64,000 nt of DNA, taken from contig UQID01000003.1 of NCBI GenBank assembly GCA_900541045.1, positions 1 through 64,000 on the forward strand. The letters run 5' to 3'. The first letter of the stretch is position 1. Each line of letters begins with the position of its first letter. The stretch is from an uncultured Collinsella sp. (GTDB lineage Bacteria > Actinomycetota > Coriobacteriia > Coriobacteriales > Coriobacteriaceae). The position numbers and the translations under genes were made by a program. The notes under the pieces are model-generated. The model saw only the letters and a program-made list of their open reading frames with translations. It was not told the origin of the DNA and did not search any database. This document shows, one piece after another, positions 1 to 8,387 of this stretch.

Positions 1-163
1 GCCCCCGCGCGGGGCGCGGGGCCTGGTGGAGGTTGCCGTGCAGACCCCTGACGGGCCGCGACCGCCCGCGGCGGCTCTCGCCAGAGCCAAAGCGACGCGC
101 GGCGGGGTCGCGAGGGGCACACGCAAGGGGCGGTGCCGACGCCGTGCGGTTAGGAGGAGCCAG

Positions 164-691
164 ATGGGCTACTACGCATCCGGTATCGGTGAAATTAGGT
201 TTCCGTCCAAGAAAGACCTCGAAACCGCCATCGAAGAGCTGAAGAAGATTCCCATTAGCAATAGTTTTGGCGGGATCGAAAAGGATTACCCCGACCATGA
301 GTCGTTCGTGTTCTGCAAGGTGATGTCTGAACTCGGGTTTTTCGCGACTCGTTCCAAGGACGATTTCTATCCTTATTCCTTCGCGATCGAGTACGAATGG
401 GACAAAATCGGGTCCTGGACGGACGAGCCGTTCAAGGCAATCGGCCCCCATTGCGTCAAGAGCCATTTCAAGTGGAGTGGCGAGGACGGTGAGGTGTGGC
501 TTGAGTCCGAGCTTCATACCGAGAAGGACATGCTCGTCGCCAGCTTCCCGGATGGTGGCGTTGAGTGCTCGAACGGCAGCATGTTCATCAACCTGACCTA
601 TGCGAACCAGAGTTTCCAGCTGTTCATCAACGTCAATGACTGGGGTGTCCCCACAGCCCAGATCACTCGAAACAAGCTGCCTAATCTCTAG
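164..691 (+). CDS. hypothetical protein (accessory)
   Basis: Encodes a 175-aa acidic, soluble protein that I do not recognise; no signal peptide or membrane segment is visible. The ATG at 164 is chosen because a strong ribosome binding site (taggaggagc) lies just before it; the open frame extends further upstream, but that part (1-163) is extremely GC-rich, Arg/Ala-rich in translation and unlike the rest. It is rich in aromatic residues and Gly (start MGYYASGIGEIRF), a style common in plasmid and phage accessory proteins. It is followed 54 bp later by the DUF2786 gene, so the two probably form a transcript ending at the terminator at 1428. Function unknown; the gene itself looks real from its codon use and ribosome binding site. 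Confidence 0.6.
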   Translation: MGYYASGIGEIRFPSKKDLETAIEELKKIPISNSFGGIEKDYPDHESFVFCKVMSELGFFATRSKDDFYPYSFAIEYEWDKIGSWTDEPFKAIGPHCVKSHFKWSGEDGEVWLESELHTEKDMLVASFPDGGVECSNGSMFINLTYANQSFQLFINVNDWGVPTAQITRNKLPNL

Positions 692-745
692 AACCGTCAA
701 TGGCGAGGGCCTCTGGGTCCTCACCCCACTCCAAAGGAGATAACC

Positions 746-1423
746 ATGAAGAACATCGACGAGAAGATCAAGAAGATCGTTGCCCTCATCGACGGGGCCG
801 CGACCGAAGGCGAAGCTCGTGCCGCCTCGTTGGCGCTCCAGAGGCTCCTCGTTGCGAACAACCTCAAGTTGGAGGACATCAATCTGGATAATTCACCGGC
901 AGAAGTCGGCGAGGAGGTCTGCGATCTCGGTCGTCGAATTCCCGAGTGGAAGAAAACCCTTGCACTTGTTGTTGCGGCGAACTACAGGTGCAGGGCCTAC
1001 ACGTCATATGGCAACAATGGAAGGACTGTCGTGTTCGTCGGTGAGGGCGAGGATTCCGTTGTCGCCTCGTGCTGCTTTAGGGCGAGCGCCAATGCGGCCG
1101 AGAACTGCTTCAGGGCCTATTGCGCACGGATGAAGGCCATGGGGTACGGAAACGTCTCACGCCAGAAGGGCGTAAAGGGGACGTGGATGCTTGGCTTCAT
1201 CTCCGGTCTCAAGCGAGCCTATGCGGAGCAGGTCAGCAATGACGAGTCCATGGCACTCGCGATCGTCGTCCCCGAATCCGTCAACCGTCACATGGATGGG
1301 ATCGGCTTGAGGACGACCAAGATTAAAGTCAGGACTACTAGCGATCCTTATGTCGAAGCCGACGGCTATGAATCCGGTTATGGGTTCGGCCGATGCGACA
1401 GAGTGACTGCCGCATCGGCATAA
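746..1423 (+). CDS. DUF2786 domain-containing protein
   Basis: 225 aa, ATG preceded by aaaggagataacc. The first ~45 residues (KIKKIVALIDGAATEGEARA, then ALQRLLVANNLKLEDI) match the pattern of DUF2786: a KI-x-K-hydrophobic start, an EA..A pair and a short helix ending in a lysine-rich acidic stretch. The middle (EWKKTLALVVAANYRCRAY) matches the domain that often follows DUF2786 in plasmid and phage proteins. The biochemical role of the family is unknown; it is typically found on mobile elements. It follows the gene at 164 and is closed by a strong terminator. Domain call is by pattern memory, not search. Confidence 0.7.
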   Translation: MKNIDEKIKKIVALIDGAATEGEARAASLALQRLLVANNLKLEDINLDNSPAEVGEEVCDLGRRIPEWKKTLALVVAANYRCRAYTSYGNNGRTVVFVGEGEDSVVASCCFRASANAAENCFRAYCARMKAMGYGNVSRQKGVKGTWMLGFISGLKRAYAEQVSNDESMALAIVVPESVNRHMDGIGLRTTKIKVRTTSDPYVEADGYESGYGFGRCDRVTAASA

Positions 1424-1427
1424 GACG

Positions 1428-1466
1428 AAACGCCGGGGCCGCCAAAAGACGGCTCCGGCGTTTTTC
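1428..1466 (+). terminator. Rho-independent terminator
   Basis: GC-rich hairpin (arms aaacgccggggccgcc and gacggctccggcgttt, AAAA loop) directly followed by a T run, starting 5 bp after the stop of the DUF2786 gene. Confidence 0.85.
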
Positions 1467-1475
1467 TATTTAACT

Positions 1476-1550
1476 CGATCGAACGGGCAATGGAGCTCCG
1501 GTATCGAATGGGAAACCATTTACCGCCGGGCCCCATTGCCCGTTCGATCG
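1476..1550. repeat. 18-bp perfect inverted repeat, 75-bp hairpin
   Basis: The left arm at 1476-1493 (cgatcgaacgggcaatgg) is the exact reverse complement of 1533-1550, with a 39-bp centre that can itself pair partly. It lies at the start of a 1.5-kb gene-free stretch ahead of the mobilization genes. It could be a recombination or transfer site, a remnant of a small mobile element, or a second terminator, although no T run follows. No coding function is visible. Confidence 0.6.
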
Positions 1551-1557
1551 TTAGACG

Positions 1558-1709
1558 AACTACTGAATTATGGAAAAGGTGAATACATGAACAGCGGGAA
1601 AAGCGAGCTACTGAACTACGTAATAACGACAAGATGCAATAGCGCAAAAGCAGCAAACCGTAAGACCCGAACCGCGAAACTATGGAATAGTGAAACTATT
1701 GAACATCGT
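1558..1709 (+). repeat. degenerate 8-bp tandem array A
   Basis: Reads as 19 consecutive octamers in unbroken phase, each typically starting AA: aactactg, aattatgg, aaaaggtg, aatacatg, aacagcgg ... aactatgg, aatagtga, aactattg. The consensus is close to AACTACGN. The period of 8 is not a multiple of 3, so it does not reflect a coding sequence. Same family as arrays B-F; this one is in the opposite orientation to B, C and D. Confidence 0.75.
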
Positions 1710-1742
1710 ACCGTTCGGTCCTGAATTTTGTCCGCAAGAGTC

Positions 1743-1836
1743 GTACGCTGCCGTACAAAACTGCGTTTTGCCCGGTAGCGTACCGCCGCCGAAGGCGGCG
1801 CTTGTTAGGGCTCTGCCCTAAAACCCGGCGCCTTCG
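1743..1836. other. candidate oriT: clustered hairpins
   Basis: Three or four short hairpins are packed together between arrays A and B. The first pairs gtacgctgccg (1743-1753) with cggtagcgtac (1773-1783) with one mismatch, and contains an inner pairing caaaa/ttttg. Next come cgccgccgaaggcggcg (1784-1800), tagggctctgcccta, and ggcgccttcggcg. Clustered inverted repeats in a gene-free region about 1.1 kb upstream of mobC and the relaxase gene are what an origin of transfer looks like. No nick consensus was recognised, so this is inference from structure and position only; the GC-rich hairpins could instead be terminators. Confidence 0.35.
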
Positions 1837-1837
1837 G

Positions 1838-1981
1838 CGTTACGAAGTTACGTTCTTACACTATTGCATTATGTCGTAGATACACTGTGACGTAGTTGCG
1901 TTTTTATGTTGTTACGTAACCGCGCAGTTCCGTTATTCAGCCCTTACGTAGTTCTGTTGTCCGCTTTTTACGATAAAGAGT
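1838..1981 (-). repeat. degenerate 8-bp tandem array B
   Basis: 18 octamers in constant phase: cgttacga, agttacgt, tcttacac, tattgcat, tatgtcgt, agatacac, tgtgacgt, agttgcgt, ttttatgt, tgttacgt and so on. The consensus AGTTACGT is the reverse complement (rotated) of array A's, so A and B form an inverted pair around the hairpin cluster at 1743-1836. Confidence 0.75.
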
Positions 1982-2307
1982 TATTAGCCAATATCTTCTT
2001 TTCGTTGATTTGGAAGGGTCGTCGTTCGTCAATCAATTATGAGTACGGCATATTCGGTCTCGCATTCGCGGGGCATCGCACAGTGCCGGACAGATGGGCT
2101 GAACTCCGACCCTGTCGTTATTCGCCTCATTACTTGTCAGCCAAATTGTGGCCATCAGGCTAACGAGACACACTTGGTCAGTTTGATTCAAGGCCTAGTC
2201 CCCCCGGATCGTTCAGGCGGGAGCGCGGGGTCGCTGGTGGCTGTTTTTGCCGATGGACATTATCTAGGGTGTGTCGGCAGGTTCGACTAGATTCCCATTC
2301 TTTGAAT

Positions 2308-2451
2308 GTTCAATAGTATCGTTATGTTGCAGTTGCAATGTTGCGTAGTTCCGATATTTCGTAGTTACGTTATTCAGCTATGTCACAGTTCGGTTATTCA
2401 GCTTTTTCATTATTCACTATCTCGGTATGTACGAAACAATGCGTCGTAATT
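2308..2451 (-). repeat. degenerate 8-bp tandem array C
   Basis: About 18 octamers in phase: gttcaata, gtatcgtt, atgttgca, gttgcaat, gttgcgta, gttccgat, atttcgta, gttacgtt, attcagct, atgtcaca, gttcggtt, attcagct. Same consensus and orientation as array B. Between B and C (1982-2307) I see no convincing gene: short open frames are present but without ribosome binding sites. Confidence 0.7.
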
Positions 2452-2691
2452 GAACCAAATGGGATGTCCGTAATCGACTCCAGCCATCCATCTTGCCTTG
2501 AGCTCTCAACCAAGACGTGACCCACAAGATAATCGAGAAGCGATCGGATGGATTCCGATTGAAAGATCGGTTTCGCTGCGCTATTAGGGCGAGGACATTG
2601 AATTGCGGTGGCCGCTTTAGATGAAGGGCGCTGTTAAACGTCGAACTGGGCTGTGGCAAGCGCCCCACACCTTCCGTATTTTGATTTTCCC

Positions 2692-2835
2692 TCTATTACG
2701 TTGTTGCGTAGTTACGTAGTCGCGTTATTACGCTATTGCACTGTTCAGCAAATCATCTTTTACGCTGTTCACTATTCCAGTTTGTGCGTAATTCAGCAAT
2801 GTCGTAGTTCGGCAATACCACAGCTATTCACCTGC
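2692..2835 (-). repeat. degenerate 8-bp tandem array D
   Basis: 18 octamers in phase, among the clearest examples: tctattac, gttgttgc, gtagttac, gtagtcgc, gttattac, gctattgc, actgttca, gcaaatca, tcttttac, gctgttca, ctattcca, gtttgtgc, gtaattca, gcaatgtc, gtagttcg. It ends ~90 bp before mobC. Between C and D (2452-2691) nothing recognisable was found. Confidence 0.75.
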
Positions 2836-2925
2836 AAAAACATTGGCACCGCATGTCACCAAACTGTACGGCACGGTACGTGTCGCTGCTCTACGCTAGT
2901 TAAAGCATGAGTTAGGAGACGGCGC

Positions 2926-3330
2926 ATGGGTGAATCGTCCCGTGAGAAAAAGCCAAAAAGGGCGCGTATAGAAGCCAGGAGCACCGTTGAGGAAGCGGAA
3001 GCCATTCGTGCATTGGCAAACAGCCTCAACATGAGCGTCACTGAGTACATTCTGTACAAGGCGCTCTACGAGACTAATGCCTCATCAGGATCAACCTTAA
3101 GGGATATCTGGGACGAGCTATTTACGATTTCGGCGCAACTGTCTGAGCTCAATTTAAACGCAAAGGCGATAGCGGGACAGTCACGCGCTGCCGAAGCGAG
3201 AAGGGTGTCTATGGCCATATTTTCGGCAATCGATACCGTCGAGCCATGTCTGATTGATGTCTGCGAGCGTCTATCGCGTGCAATCGAGGCTGAATATCCG
3301 ACTGAAAGGAGACGTAATGCCCTTTCTTAA
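2926..3330 (+). CDS. mobC: MobC-like relaxosome accessory protein
   Basis: 134 aa with a good ribosome binding site (ttaggagacggcgcatg). After a basic N-terminus (SREKKPKRARIEARS) comes a ribbon-helix-helix-like segment at ~19-50 (STVEEAEAIRALANSLNMSV then TEYILYKAL), followed by a helical region (ISAQLSELNLNAKAIAGQ) typical of MobC proteins, with the conserved LN.N.N/KAIA stretch. MobC proteins bind oriT DNA and help open it for the relaxase. The gene overlaps the relaxase start by 14 bp, so the two are translationally coupled. Assignment rests on motif pattern plus context and is fairly secure. Confidence 0.8.
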   Translation: MGESSREKKPKRARIEARSTVEEAEAIRALANSLNMSVTEYILYKALYETNASSGSTLRDIWDELFTISAQLSELNLNAKAIAGQSRAAEARRVSMAIFSAIDTVEPCLIDVCERLSRAIEAEYPTERRRNALS

Positions 3331-5140
3331 GACGCTCTCGGGTGGTGAAGGCAGCTGTAAACAGGTCGATGACTACTTGTCATTTGGACATCGAAGCGCT
3401 GAGGACCACGAAGAGAGAATGGAAAAATATCTTGCCGGAGATAAGTCTGCCTCGCGCTCCATGGCGTTCGGGCACTCTCCAGGTCTGCCCGATACCCCTT
3501 ACGGATGGCATAAGGTAATGGATGCGACTAGAAAGAGGTTCGGAAAAGACAAACCTCCTGAGTGGTTTGAGAACAAGAGGCGGTCGAACCCTGACTTGGT
3601 CTGGAGGAACTACTATCAGTGGGTTTTATCGCCGGACCCCAGGGATCGCGCGTCGGCAGAGGAGGTTGGTCAGCTCGCCCAGGAATGGTGTGAGAGGGTT
3701 TGGCCTGCCGATCGGGGCTGGCAGTGGATCTGGTCTGTCCATGACGACAACGCAAGTGGTGTTATGCACGCGCACGTCATCCTTAATGCGGTGAACGCGA
3801 ACAGCGGATTGAAGGTTCAAATTACGCCCGAGGACAGCGATTCCATGGCGCGCGTCGCACAAGAGATTGCCGGTGAACATGGCATGGGGATGTTGCCGGA
3901 CCTGTCTGAACGCCGCAAGGCAATACGTGAAGGACGAAGGAAACCAACGGCTCAGTCAGTTCGCATGAGTGAGGCTGAGCGCTCACTTAGGCGCCGTGGA
4001 GGCCGAAGCTGGGTTGCGGAAATCAGAGACGCCATAGATAGGTCAATCGCAAACTGCTCCAACTGGGATGAGTTCGTAGAGAGGTTCGAGGCCGATGGCT
4101 TTACGGTCGAATGGAGCCGCAGGGGTATCGGCTATAGGCACCCCGATAGCGGCGGGCACGACAAGAAGGTACTTGCGTCTTCACTCGGTTTAAATTACGA
4201 CGAGTTCGGCATTCGTGCCCGGCTGGGAATACCCGTCGATGTTGTAGCCGGGGATATCGAATCGAGAATCTCCAGTCGCAAACTGAGCGAGGCGAAAACA
4301 AAGAGCATTGGCTACACTCCGCAGAATAAAGGTTTTGACAATGCTCTTAAGTGGAGGATTGCATCTAAATCGAAGCGTGCCGGCATCGGCGCAATTAGTG
4401 CCGGAGTCAAAGCCCTGTCCGTTATTTCCGCAAATGGGTTCAGCTCCGTCACGGAGGTCGAGGATGCCTTCAGATCTCAGATGCTCAAGGTCGAGACTAT
4501 GGAGCACGAGGTCCATGAGATCGAGTCATCGATATCTATTGCAGAGGAGGTTCTTGAGCGTTCTGAAAAGATCTCGTCTGCCAGGGCGAGACTTGCCGAG
4601 CTGGAGTCGTCCTTATCTTTTACGCCGGCAGACAGGAAAGAGAGAAACGCTCTTTTATCCCAAATTGATACCGATACCGCTTTCTGCAGCGCGGCATTAT
4701 CAAAGATATCTGCCGGCGCGTCAGGGGCTGAACGCTATGCCGTAGAAGCGAGTTTGATCCTAGACGGGCTGAGAAATAGGCTGGGCGAGCTCTCCGTGTC
4801 GCTTGATGGGGCGCGAGCTGACGCCGAGTCGCTAAATGAGTCTCTCGTGGCAATCGAGGGTTTTATCGGAGCTAGGACCGTGAGGGACCTAAGGGGAGTC
4901 CCCTCGGTCGGTGAGTTTCTGAGAAGGTCAAACAGCCGGAGACTCAACGTGCCGACTTCAATTCAGACAAGAGACTCGATTGCAGTCGCGGCAGCATTGG
5001 AGTCAGCCGCCTCAAGGCGCACTCTTCAGGAGGGCAGTGATCGTTTCGAGAACATCGAGAGGGCAGCGAAAGCGCAAGTGTCCTCCGTTTACGTCCGTCC
5101 CGAAGCCGGAACGGTTTCCGAGAGAAAGAACACGGTTTAA
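3317..5140 (+). CDS. MOB-family relaxase (mobilization nuclease)
   Basis: 607 aa from the ATG at 3317 (aaaggagacgta before it; longer in-frame starts have no ribosome binding site). The N-terminal ~250 residues are the relaxase domain. Tyr20 in KQVDDYLSFGH is a candidate nicking residue; the metal-binding histidine motif is VHDDNASGVMHAHVILN, residues ~141-157, with H142, H151 and H153. Relaxases cut oriT at one strand, stay bound to the 5' end and lead it into the recipient. The C-terminal half (about 350-600) is helical with probable coiled coil (ETMEHEVHEIESSISIAEEV). Preceded by mobC and followed 2 bp later by the next gene, in one operon. No type IV coupling protein is present here, so transfer would need a helper element. 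Confidence 0.85.
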   Translation: MPFLKTLSGGEGSCKQVDDYLSFGHRSAEDHEERMEKYLAGDKSASRSMAFGHSPGLPDTPYGWHKVMDATRKRFGKDKPPEWFENKRRSNPDLVWRNYYQWVLSPDPRDRASAEEVGQLAQEWCERVWPADRGWQWIWSVHDDNASGVMHAHVILNAVNANSGLKVQITPEDSDSMARVAQEIAGEHGMGMLPDLSERRKAIREGRRKPTAQSVRMSEAERSLRRRGGRSWVAEIRDAIDRSIANCSNWDEFVERFEADGFTVEWSRRGIGYRHPDSGGHDKKVLASSLGLNYDEFGIRARLGIPVDVVAGDIESRISSRKLSEAKTKSIGYTPQNKGFDNALKWRIASKSKRAGIGAISAGVKALSVISANGFSSVTEVEDAFRSQMLKVETMEHEVHEIESSISIAEEVLERSEKISSARARLAELESSLSFTPADRKERNALLSQIDTDTAFCSAALSKISAGASGAERYAVEASLILDGLRNRLGELSVSLDGARADAESLNESLVAIEGFIGARTVRDLRGVPSVGEFLRRSNSRRLNVPTSIQTRDSIAVAAALESAASRRTLQEGSDRFENIERAAKAQVSSVYVRPEAGTVSERKNTV

Positions 5141-5142
5141 AG

Positions 5143-5649
5143 ATGAATACTTCTTCATTGAGGATTTACTACGAGACTGGATGTATCGACGAGGTGCATA
5201 TGCCAGATCCGTCTTTTGAATCGGGTGTCTCACTCCAGCGCGAGTATCTCGATATTTCCAACCCCGACAACGGCATATTTCTCGATAGGAGTTATAAGAT
5301 GCCCGGGGGCGATAATGACGAGTATCGCGAGCTGTGCGACAGGATGCTTGTCGTGAGCTCGGACGACCTAGCGAGGGCCCTTCTCGTCGAGTCCCATGGT
5401 CTTGCCCTCCTCACGCGCGACCCTCTGTCTGATTTCGATTGCGGTCTATCTATCACGCTGCCAGATCGCCTGGGCTTCAACGATGACGCCTGCCTGATGA
5501 ACGAGGATTGGTATTTCGGCAACATTCAGAAGCTCATCGAAAAGGTAATTGCCATGGGCCCTACCGCGCACGCCGCGCTCGTCAACGGATTGGCGGCAGG
5601 CGTGGAGGGGCTTACCGTTGAGGAGGGCTGGGGCAATGTCACCCGATGA
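5143..5649 (+). CDS. hypothetical protein in mobilization operon
   Basis: 168 aa, acidic, soluble, not recognised. It starts two bases after the relaxase stop and its end overlaps the start of the helicase gene by 14 bp, so it is translated as part of the mob operon. No motif, signal peptide or membrane segment is visible. Tight spacing suggests a role linked to relaxase or helicase, but the sequence does not say what. Confidence 0.6.
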   Translation: MNTSSLRIYYETGCIDEVHMPDPSFESGVSLQREYLDISNPDNGIFLDRSYKMPGGDNDEYRELCDRMLVVSSDDLARALLVESHGLALLTRDPLSDFDCGLSITLPDRLGFNDDACLMNEDWYFGNIQKLIEKVIAMGPTAHAALVNGLAAGVEGLTVEEGWGNVTR

Positions 5650-7465
5650 GCTTGTTCTCAGGGACTACCAGCAGGAGTGCGTGGATATCTGCGATTCTCT
5701 CGGGAGCGGATCGCATCTCGTGCAGATGGCCACAGGGCTCGGTAAAACCGTGACTTTCAGCAAAATCGCCAGGAAGGGCAGGGTTCTGCTTCTCTCCCAT
5801 CGCGAGGAGCTTGTGACCCAGCCAGTTAAATACTACAGCTGCCCGGTCGGCATAGAAAAGGCCGAGCGCCACTCGCATGGCGAGGAGGTCGTCTCGGCTT
5901 CGGTCCAGACGCTCGTAAATCGACTCCAAAAGGAGTTTAAACCCGGCGACTTCGACATGGTTATCACCGATGAGGCTCACCATGCCCTGGCACCGTCCTA
6001 TCGAAAGATCTACGACTATCTGAGGCCTCGCCTCCACATCGGGTTTACCGCGACGCCGAGAAGGGGAGACGACCGAGGGCTCGGAGCTGTTTTCGACGAT
6101 ATCGTTTTTCAGAAAGACCTGCGTTGGGGAATCGCCAACGGCTATCTTTGTGATATTGACTGCCGCAGGACCATCGTGGACTGGTCGACGAAGGGTGTAC
6201 GCACCGGAATGGGCGATTTCCGAGTGAGTGAACTCGCGAAGCGCGTTGACCGCCCAGAGACGAATCGACAGGTCGCGGCTGCATACGATGGGCTCCATAT
6301 AGGCCAGACGCTCGTATTTGCATCGAGCGTTCACCATGCCTATTCATTGGCTGAGCTCATTCCCGGATCCGTGGTGGTCGATGGAAACACGCCGGCGGAT
6401 GAACGCCGACAGATCATCGATGCATTTACGGCGCGGGAGATTCCATGCCTCATCAACTACGGGGTATTTACCGAGGGCACTGATATGCCTCTTATCGAGA
6501 CCGTATTGCTGGCCCGACCGACGAAGAACCCATCCCTCTACACACAGATGGTCGGGCGAGGGCTGAGACTCTACACCGATCCTGTCACCGGCTATCAAAA
6601 GAAGTCCCTTCGGCTTATCGACTGTCTGGGCGTCTCGGATGACAAGAGTATATGCACGCCGCCAACGCTGTTCGGACTCAACGAAAGGGATTTTCCCGAT
6701 AGGGTCGGCAAGAAGCAGCTCGATGGCTCGCTTCTCGATTTGGGAAGAAGGATCGAGGAGGTGGAAGATTGTCCCTCCGGTTGGGTTCTCTCGTCGCGCA
6801 AGGTCAACGTGCTTTCTTCGACGGGGTCCATCGCATGGGTTATCCACTACAACGGCGATCGCAATATCGCCGGTCCCGGCGCGTCCGATAGAGGGTGGCA
6901 GGTCACGCTATATAAACCGGATCTTCTCGATTGCTGCACCGCGGACCTTATGAGGCTGGGGGAGACCCACCGAAGGTATTACAGGTCGCTTGACGTTGCC
7001 GAACAGGACATTCTCCTTTGGCTCGAGTCAAACTATGAGACCTCGCATGATAGAGCTCTTTGGGACCGCGAACGCGCGGCAAAATGGGCCGAAGATCCCG
7101 CCTCGGAACCACAGCTGACTTTTATACGGAGGCTCTTGGGCGACTCTGCAGGCGACCTGGATTTCGATAACCTTACCAAAAGGGATGCAACGATTGTCAT
7201 AGAGTGTGCCAAGAGGCGTGTCCATGAGAAGAATCTCAAGAAATACGGGGCCTGTCCGCTCTGTGGCAGCGCATTGAAGGTATCTAAATCCGGAAAATCC
7301 ATCGTCTGTGAGTCTAACAGCTGGGAGAATAGAGACGGATCGTTCGTACTTGCGTCCGGTTGCGGTTTCCAGGTCAAGCGTTTCCGCGGAGATGAGGAAT
7401 ATTCGTCTGAAAGAGCCATGGGGTGGCCGGGCGTTAAGGAGCATATGAAGGAGAAGAAGGGATGA
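5636..7465 (+). CDS. DEAD/DEAH-box helicase (type III restriction/ResIII-like)
   Basis: 609 aa starting MSPDELVLRDYQQECVD. The helicase motifs are in order: Q-motif-like LRDYQQE; Walker A MATGLGKT (31-38); Walker B/DEAH ITDEAHHA (D112-H115); motif III FTATPRR; then helicase-C with INYGVFTEGTDMP and motif VI TQMVGRGLR. The C-terminus carries a zinc-ribbon-like CPLC...C...C pattern, with Cys pairs in ACPLCGSALK and the later ASGCGF. Such superfamily 2 helicases unwind DNA or RNA using ATP. No methylase or nuclease partner adjoins, so it is not a normal type III R subunit; a role in processing transferred DNA is plausible. It overlaps the genes on both sides. Confidence 0.85.
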   Translation: MSPDELVLRDYQQECVDICDSLGSGSHLVQMATGLGKTVTFSKIARKGRVLLLSHREELVTQPVKYYSCPVGIEKAERHSHGEEVVSASVQTLVNRLQKEFKPGDFDMVITDEAHHALAPSYRKIYDYLRPRLHIGFTATPRRGDDRGLGAVFDDIVFQKDLRWGIANGYLCDIDCRRTIVDWSTKGVRTGMGDFRVSELAKRVDRPETNRQVAAAYDGLHIGQTLVFASSVHHAYSLAELIPGSVVVDGNTPADERRQIIDAFTAREIPCLINYGVFTEGTDMPLIETVLLARPTKNPSLYTQMVGRGLRLYTDPVTGYQKKSLRLIDCLGVSDDKSICTPPTLFGLNERDFPDRVGKKQLDGSLLDLGRRIEEVEDCPSGWVLSSRKVNVLSSTGSIAWVIHYNGDRNIAGPGASDRGWQVTLYKPDLLDCCTADLMRLGETHRRYYRSLDVAEQDILLWLESNYETSHDRALWDRERAAKWAEDPASEPQLTFIRRLLGDSAGDLDFDNLTKRDATIVIECAKRRVHEKNLKKYGACPLCGSALKVSKSGKSIVCESNSWENRDGSFVLASGCGFQVKRFRGDEEYSSERAMGWPGVKEHMKEKKG

Positions 7466-8235
7466 TTCCCCTTATAGGTCCATTCAGCGAGTTTGCGAAA
7501 AGGCGCTTCGATCGAAAATGTGAACGCGCCGCATTGAGCGTTAAACACTCTGTCGCCATAAAGATGGCGGTAGGCGTTCTCGTGACTTCCGTACTTATCT
7601 TCATATGCCTAGGCGCGGAAGTTGTAAGGGAGACTGTGATTACAAATACGGCTGAGCAGAAGGCGCAGTCAGAAGACGGTGGACAGTCTCTTGCAGATGA
7701 GAACCCGGACTATGCCGGCTGGCTCACCGTTGAAGGAACCTCGATCTCGACCCCTGTTGTCTCATACCGGCAAGGTGACCCGAAGGGCTTCTATCTCAAT
7801 CACGGTTTCGATCGCACACCATCTTTCTCCGGTTGTCCGTACATTGCAGAGGGGTCGTCGCCAGAAAGCTCGAACATGCTTGTCTACGGCCACAACATGG
7901 GAATCGGATCTCTGGCGTTTAGTGCACTCCAGAATTGCTATCGAAAGGACTGTTTTTCAAGTATCGGTACTGTGACCTTCAAAGAAAAGGATGGCAAAGC
8001 CTCTTGCTATACGCCCTTATACGGCTTAAGGGTGCCGATGAGCTATGACTTGCTGCTCAGGTTTGATTTTGCTGGAGAATCAGATTTCGACGCCTGGCTC
8101 AATTCACTGGCCGAGTGCGCTAATGCGAAGTCGAGCTATGCCAGCTCTGACTCTGTTATCACGTTGGTGACATGCTCTTCTGCGATCGGCGGGAGTCGTT
8201 ACCGTAGCGTTTTAATTTGCGAAAGAATGTCTTAA
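7462..8235 (+). CDS. srtB: class B sortase
   Basis: 257 aa. A basic N-terminus is followed by one membrane segment (~31-55) and an extracellular sortase domain. The start of the domain (ENPDYAGWLTVEGTSISTPV) is the class B signature; the catalytic residues are His144 (LVYGHNM), Cys238 (ITLVTCSS) and an Arg at 246 or 248 (GSRYRSV). Sortases cut LPXTG-like signals and join surface proteins or pilins to the cell wall or to each other. The gene overlaps the helicase stop by 4 bp. The nearest candidate substrate is the LEQTG-bearing VaFE protein at 15171-19016 (inference). No pilin-type substrate lies directly next to it. Confidence 0.88.
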   Translation: MIPLIGPFSEFAKRRFDRKCERAALSVKHSVAIKMAVGVLVTSVLIFICLGAEVVRETVITNTAEQKAQSEDGGQSLADENPDYAGWLTVEGTSISTPVVSYRQGDPKGFYLNHGFDRTPSFSGCPYIAEGSSPESSNMLVYGHNMGIGSLAFSALQNCYRKDCFSSIGTVTFKEKDGKASCYTPLYGLRVPMSYDLLLRFDFAGESDFDAWLNSLAECANAKSSYASSDSVITLVTCSSAIGGSRYRSVLICERMS

Positions 8236-8240
8236 AGACG

Positions 8241-8387
8241 ATGGCGGCTGAGCGCGACACAACCGTGCCCACCTTGATCCACGAATGGATTGAACGCAAG
8301 CAGTCCGAGAAAACTGAATTGGGGAGAAACCCAATGAATAAGCAGCACAAAGGATCTTCGTGGAGCCGTTCAGGGGCGTTTCGATGA
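8241..8387 (+). CDS. small hypothetical ORF (48 aa)
   Basis: A 48-codon frame starting MAAERDTTVPTLIHEWIERK six bases after the sortase stop. The ribosome binding site is weak (ttaaagacg). It overlaps the next small ORF by ATGA, which suggests translational coupling. No recognisable domain. It may be real because it continues the operon's tight spacing, but it is short enough to be chance. Confidence 0.35.
   Translation: MAAERDTTVPTLIHEWIERKQSEKTELGRNPMNKQHKGSSWSRSGAFR

Noticed and set aside
1378..1656. 92-codon minus-strand frame over the terminator and inverted repeat
   Set aside because: Runs through a terminator, the 18-bp inverted repeat and array A; no start signal.
1906..2668. several 80-codon frames in the gene-free stretch
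   Set aside because: They overlap octamer arrays or lack ribosome binding sites and have no recognisable product.
1558..2835. octamer arrays as a CRISPR array
   Set aside because: Units are 8 bp without spacers and highly degenerate; no CRISPR geometry.
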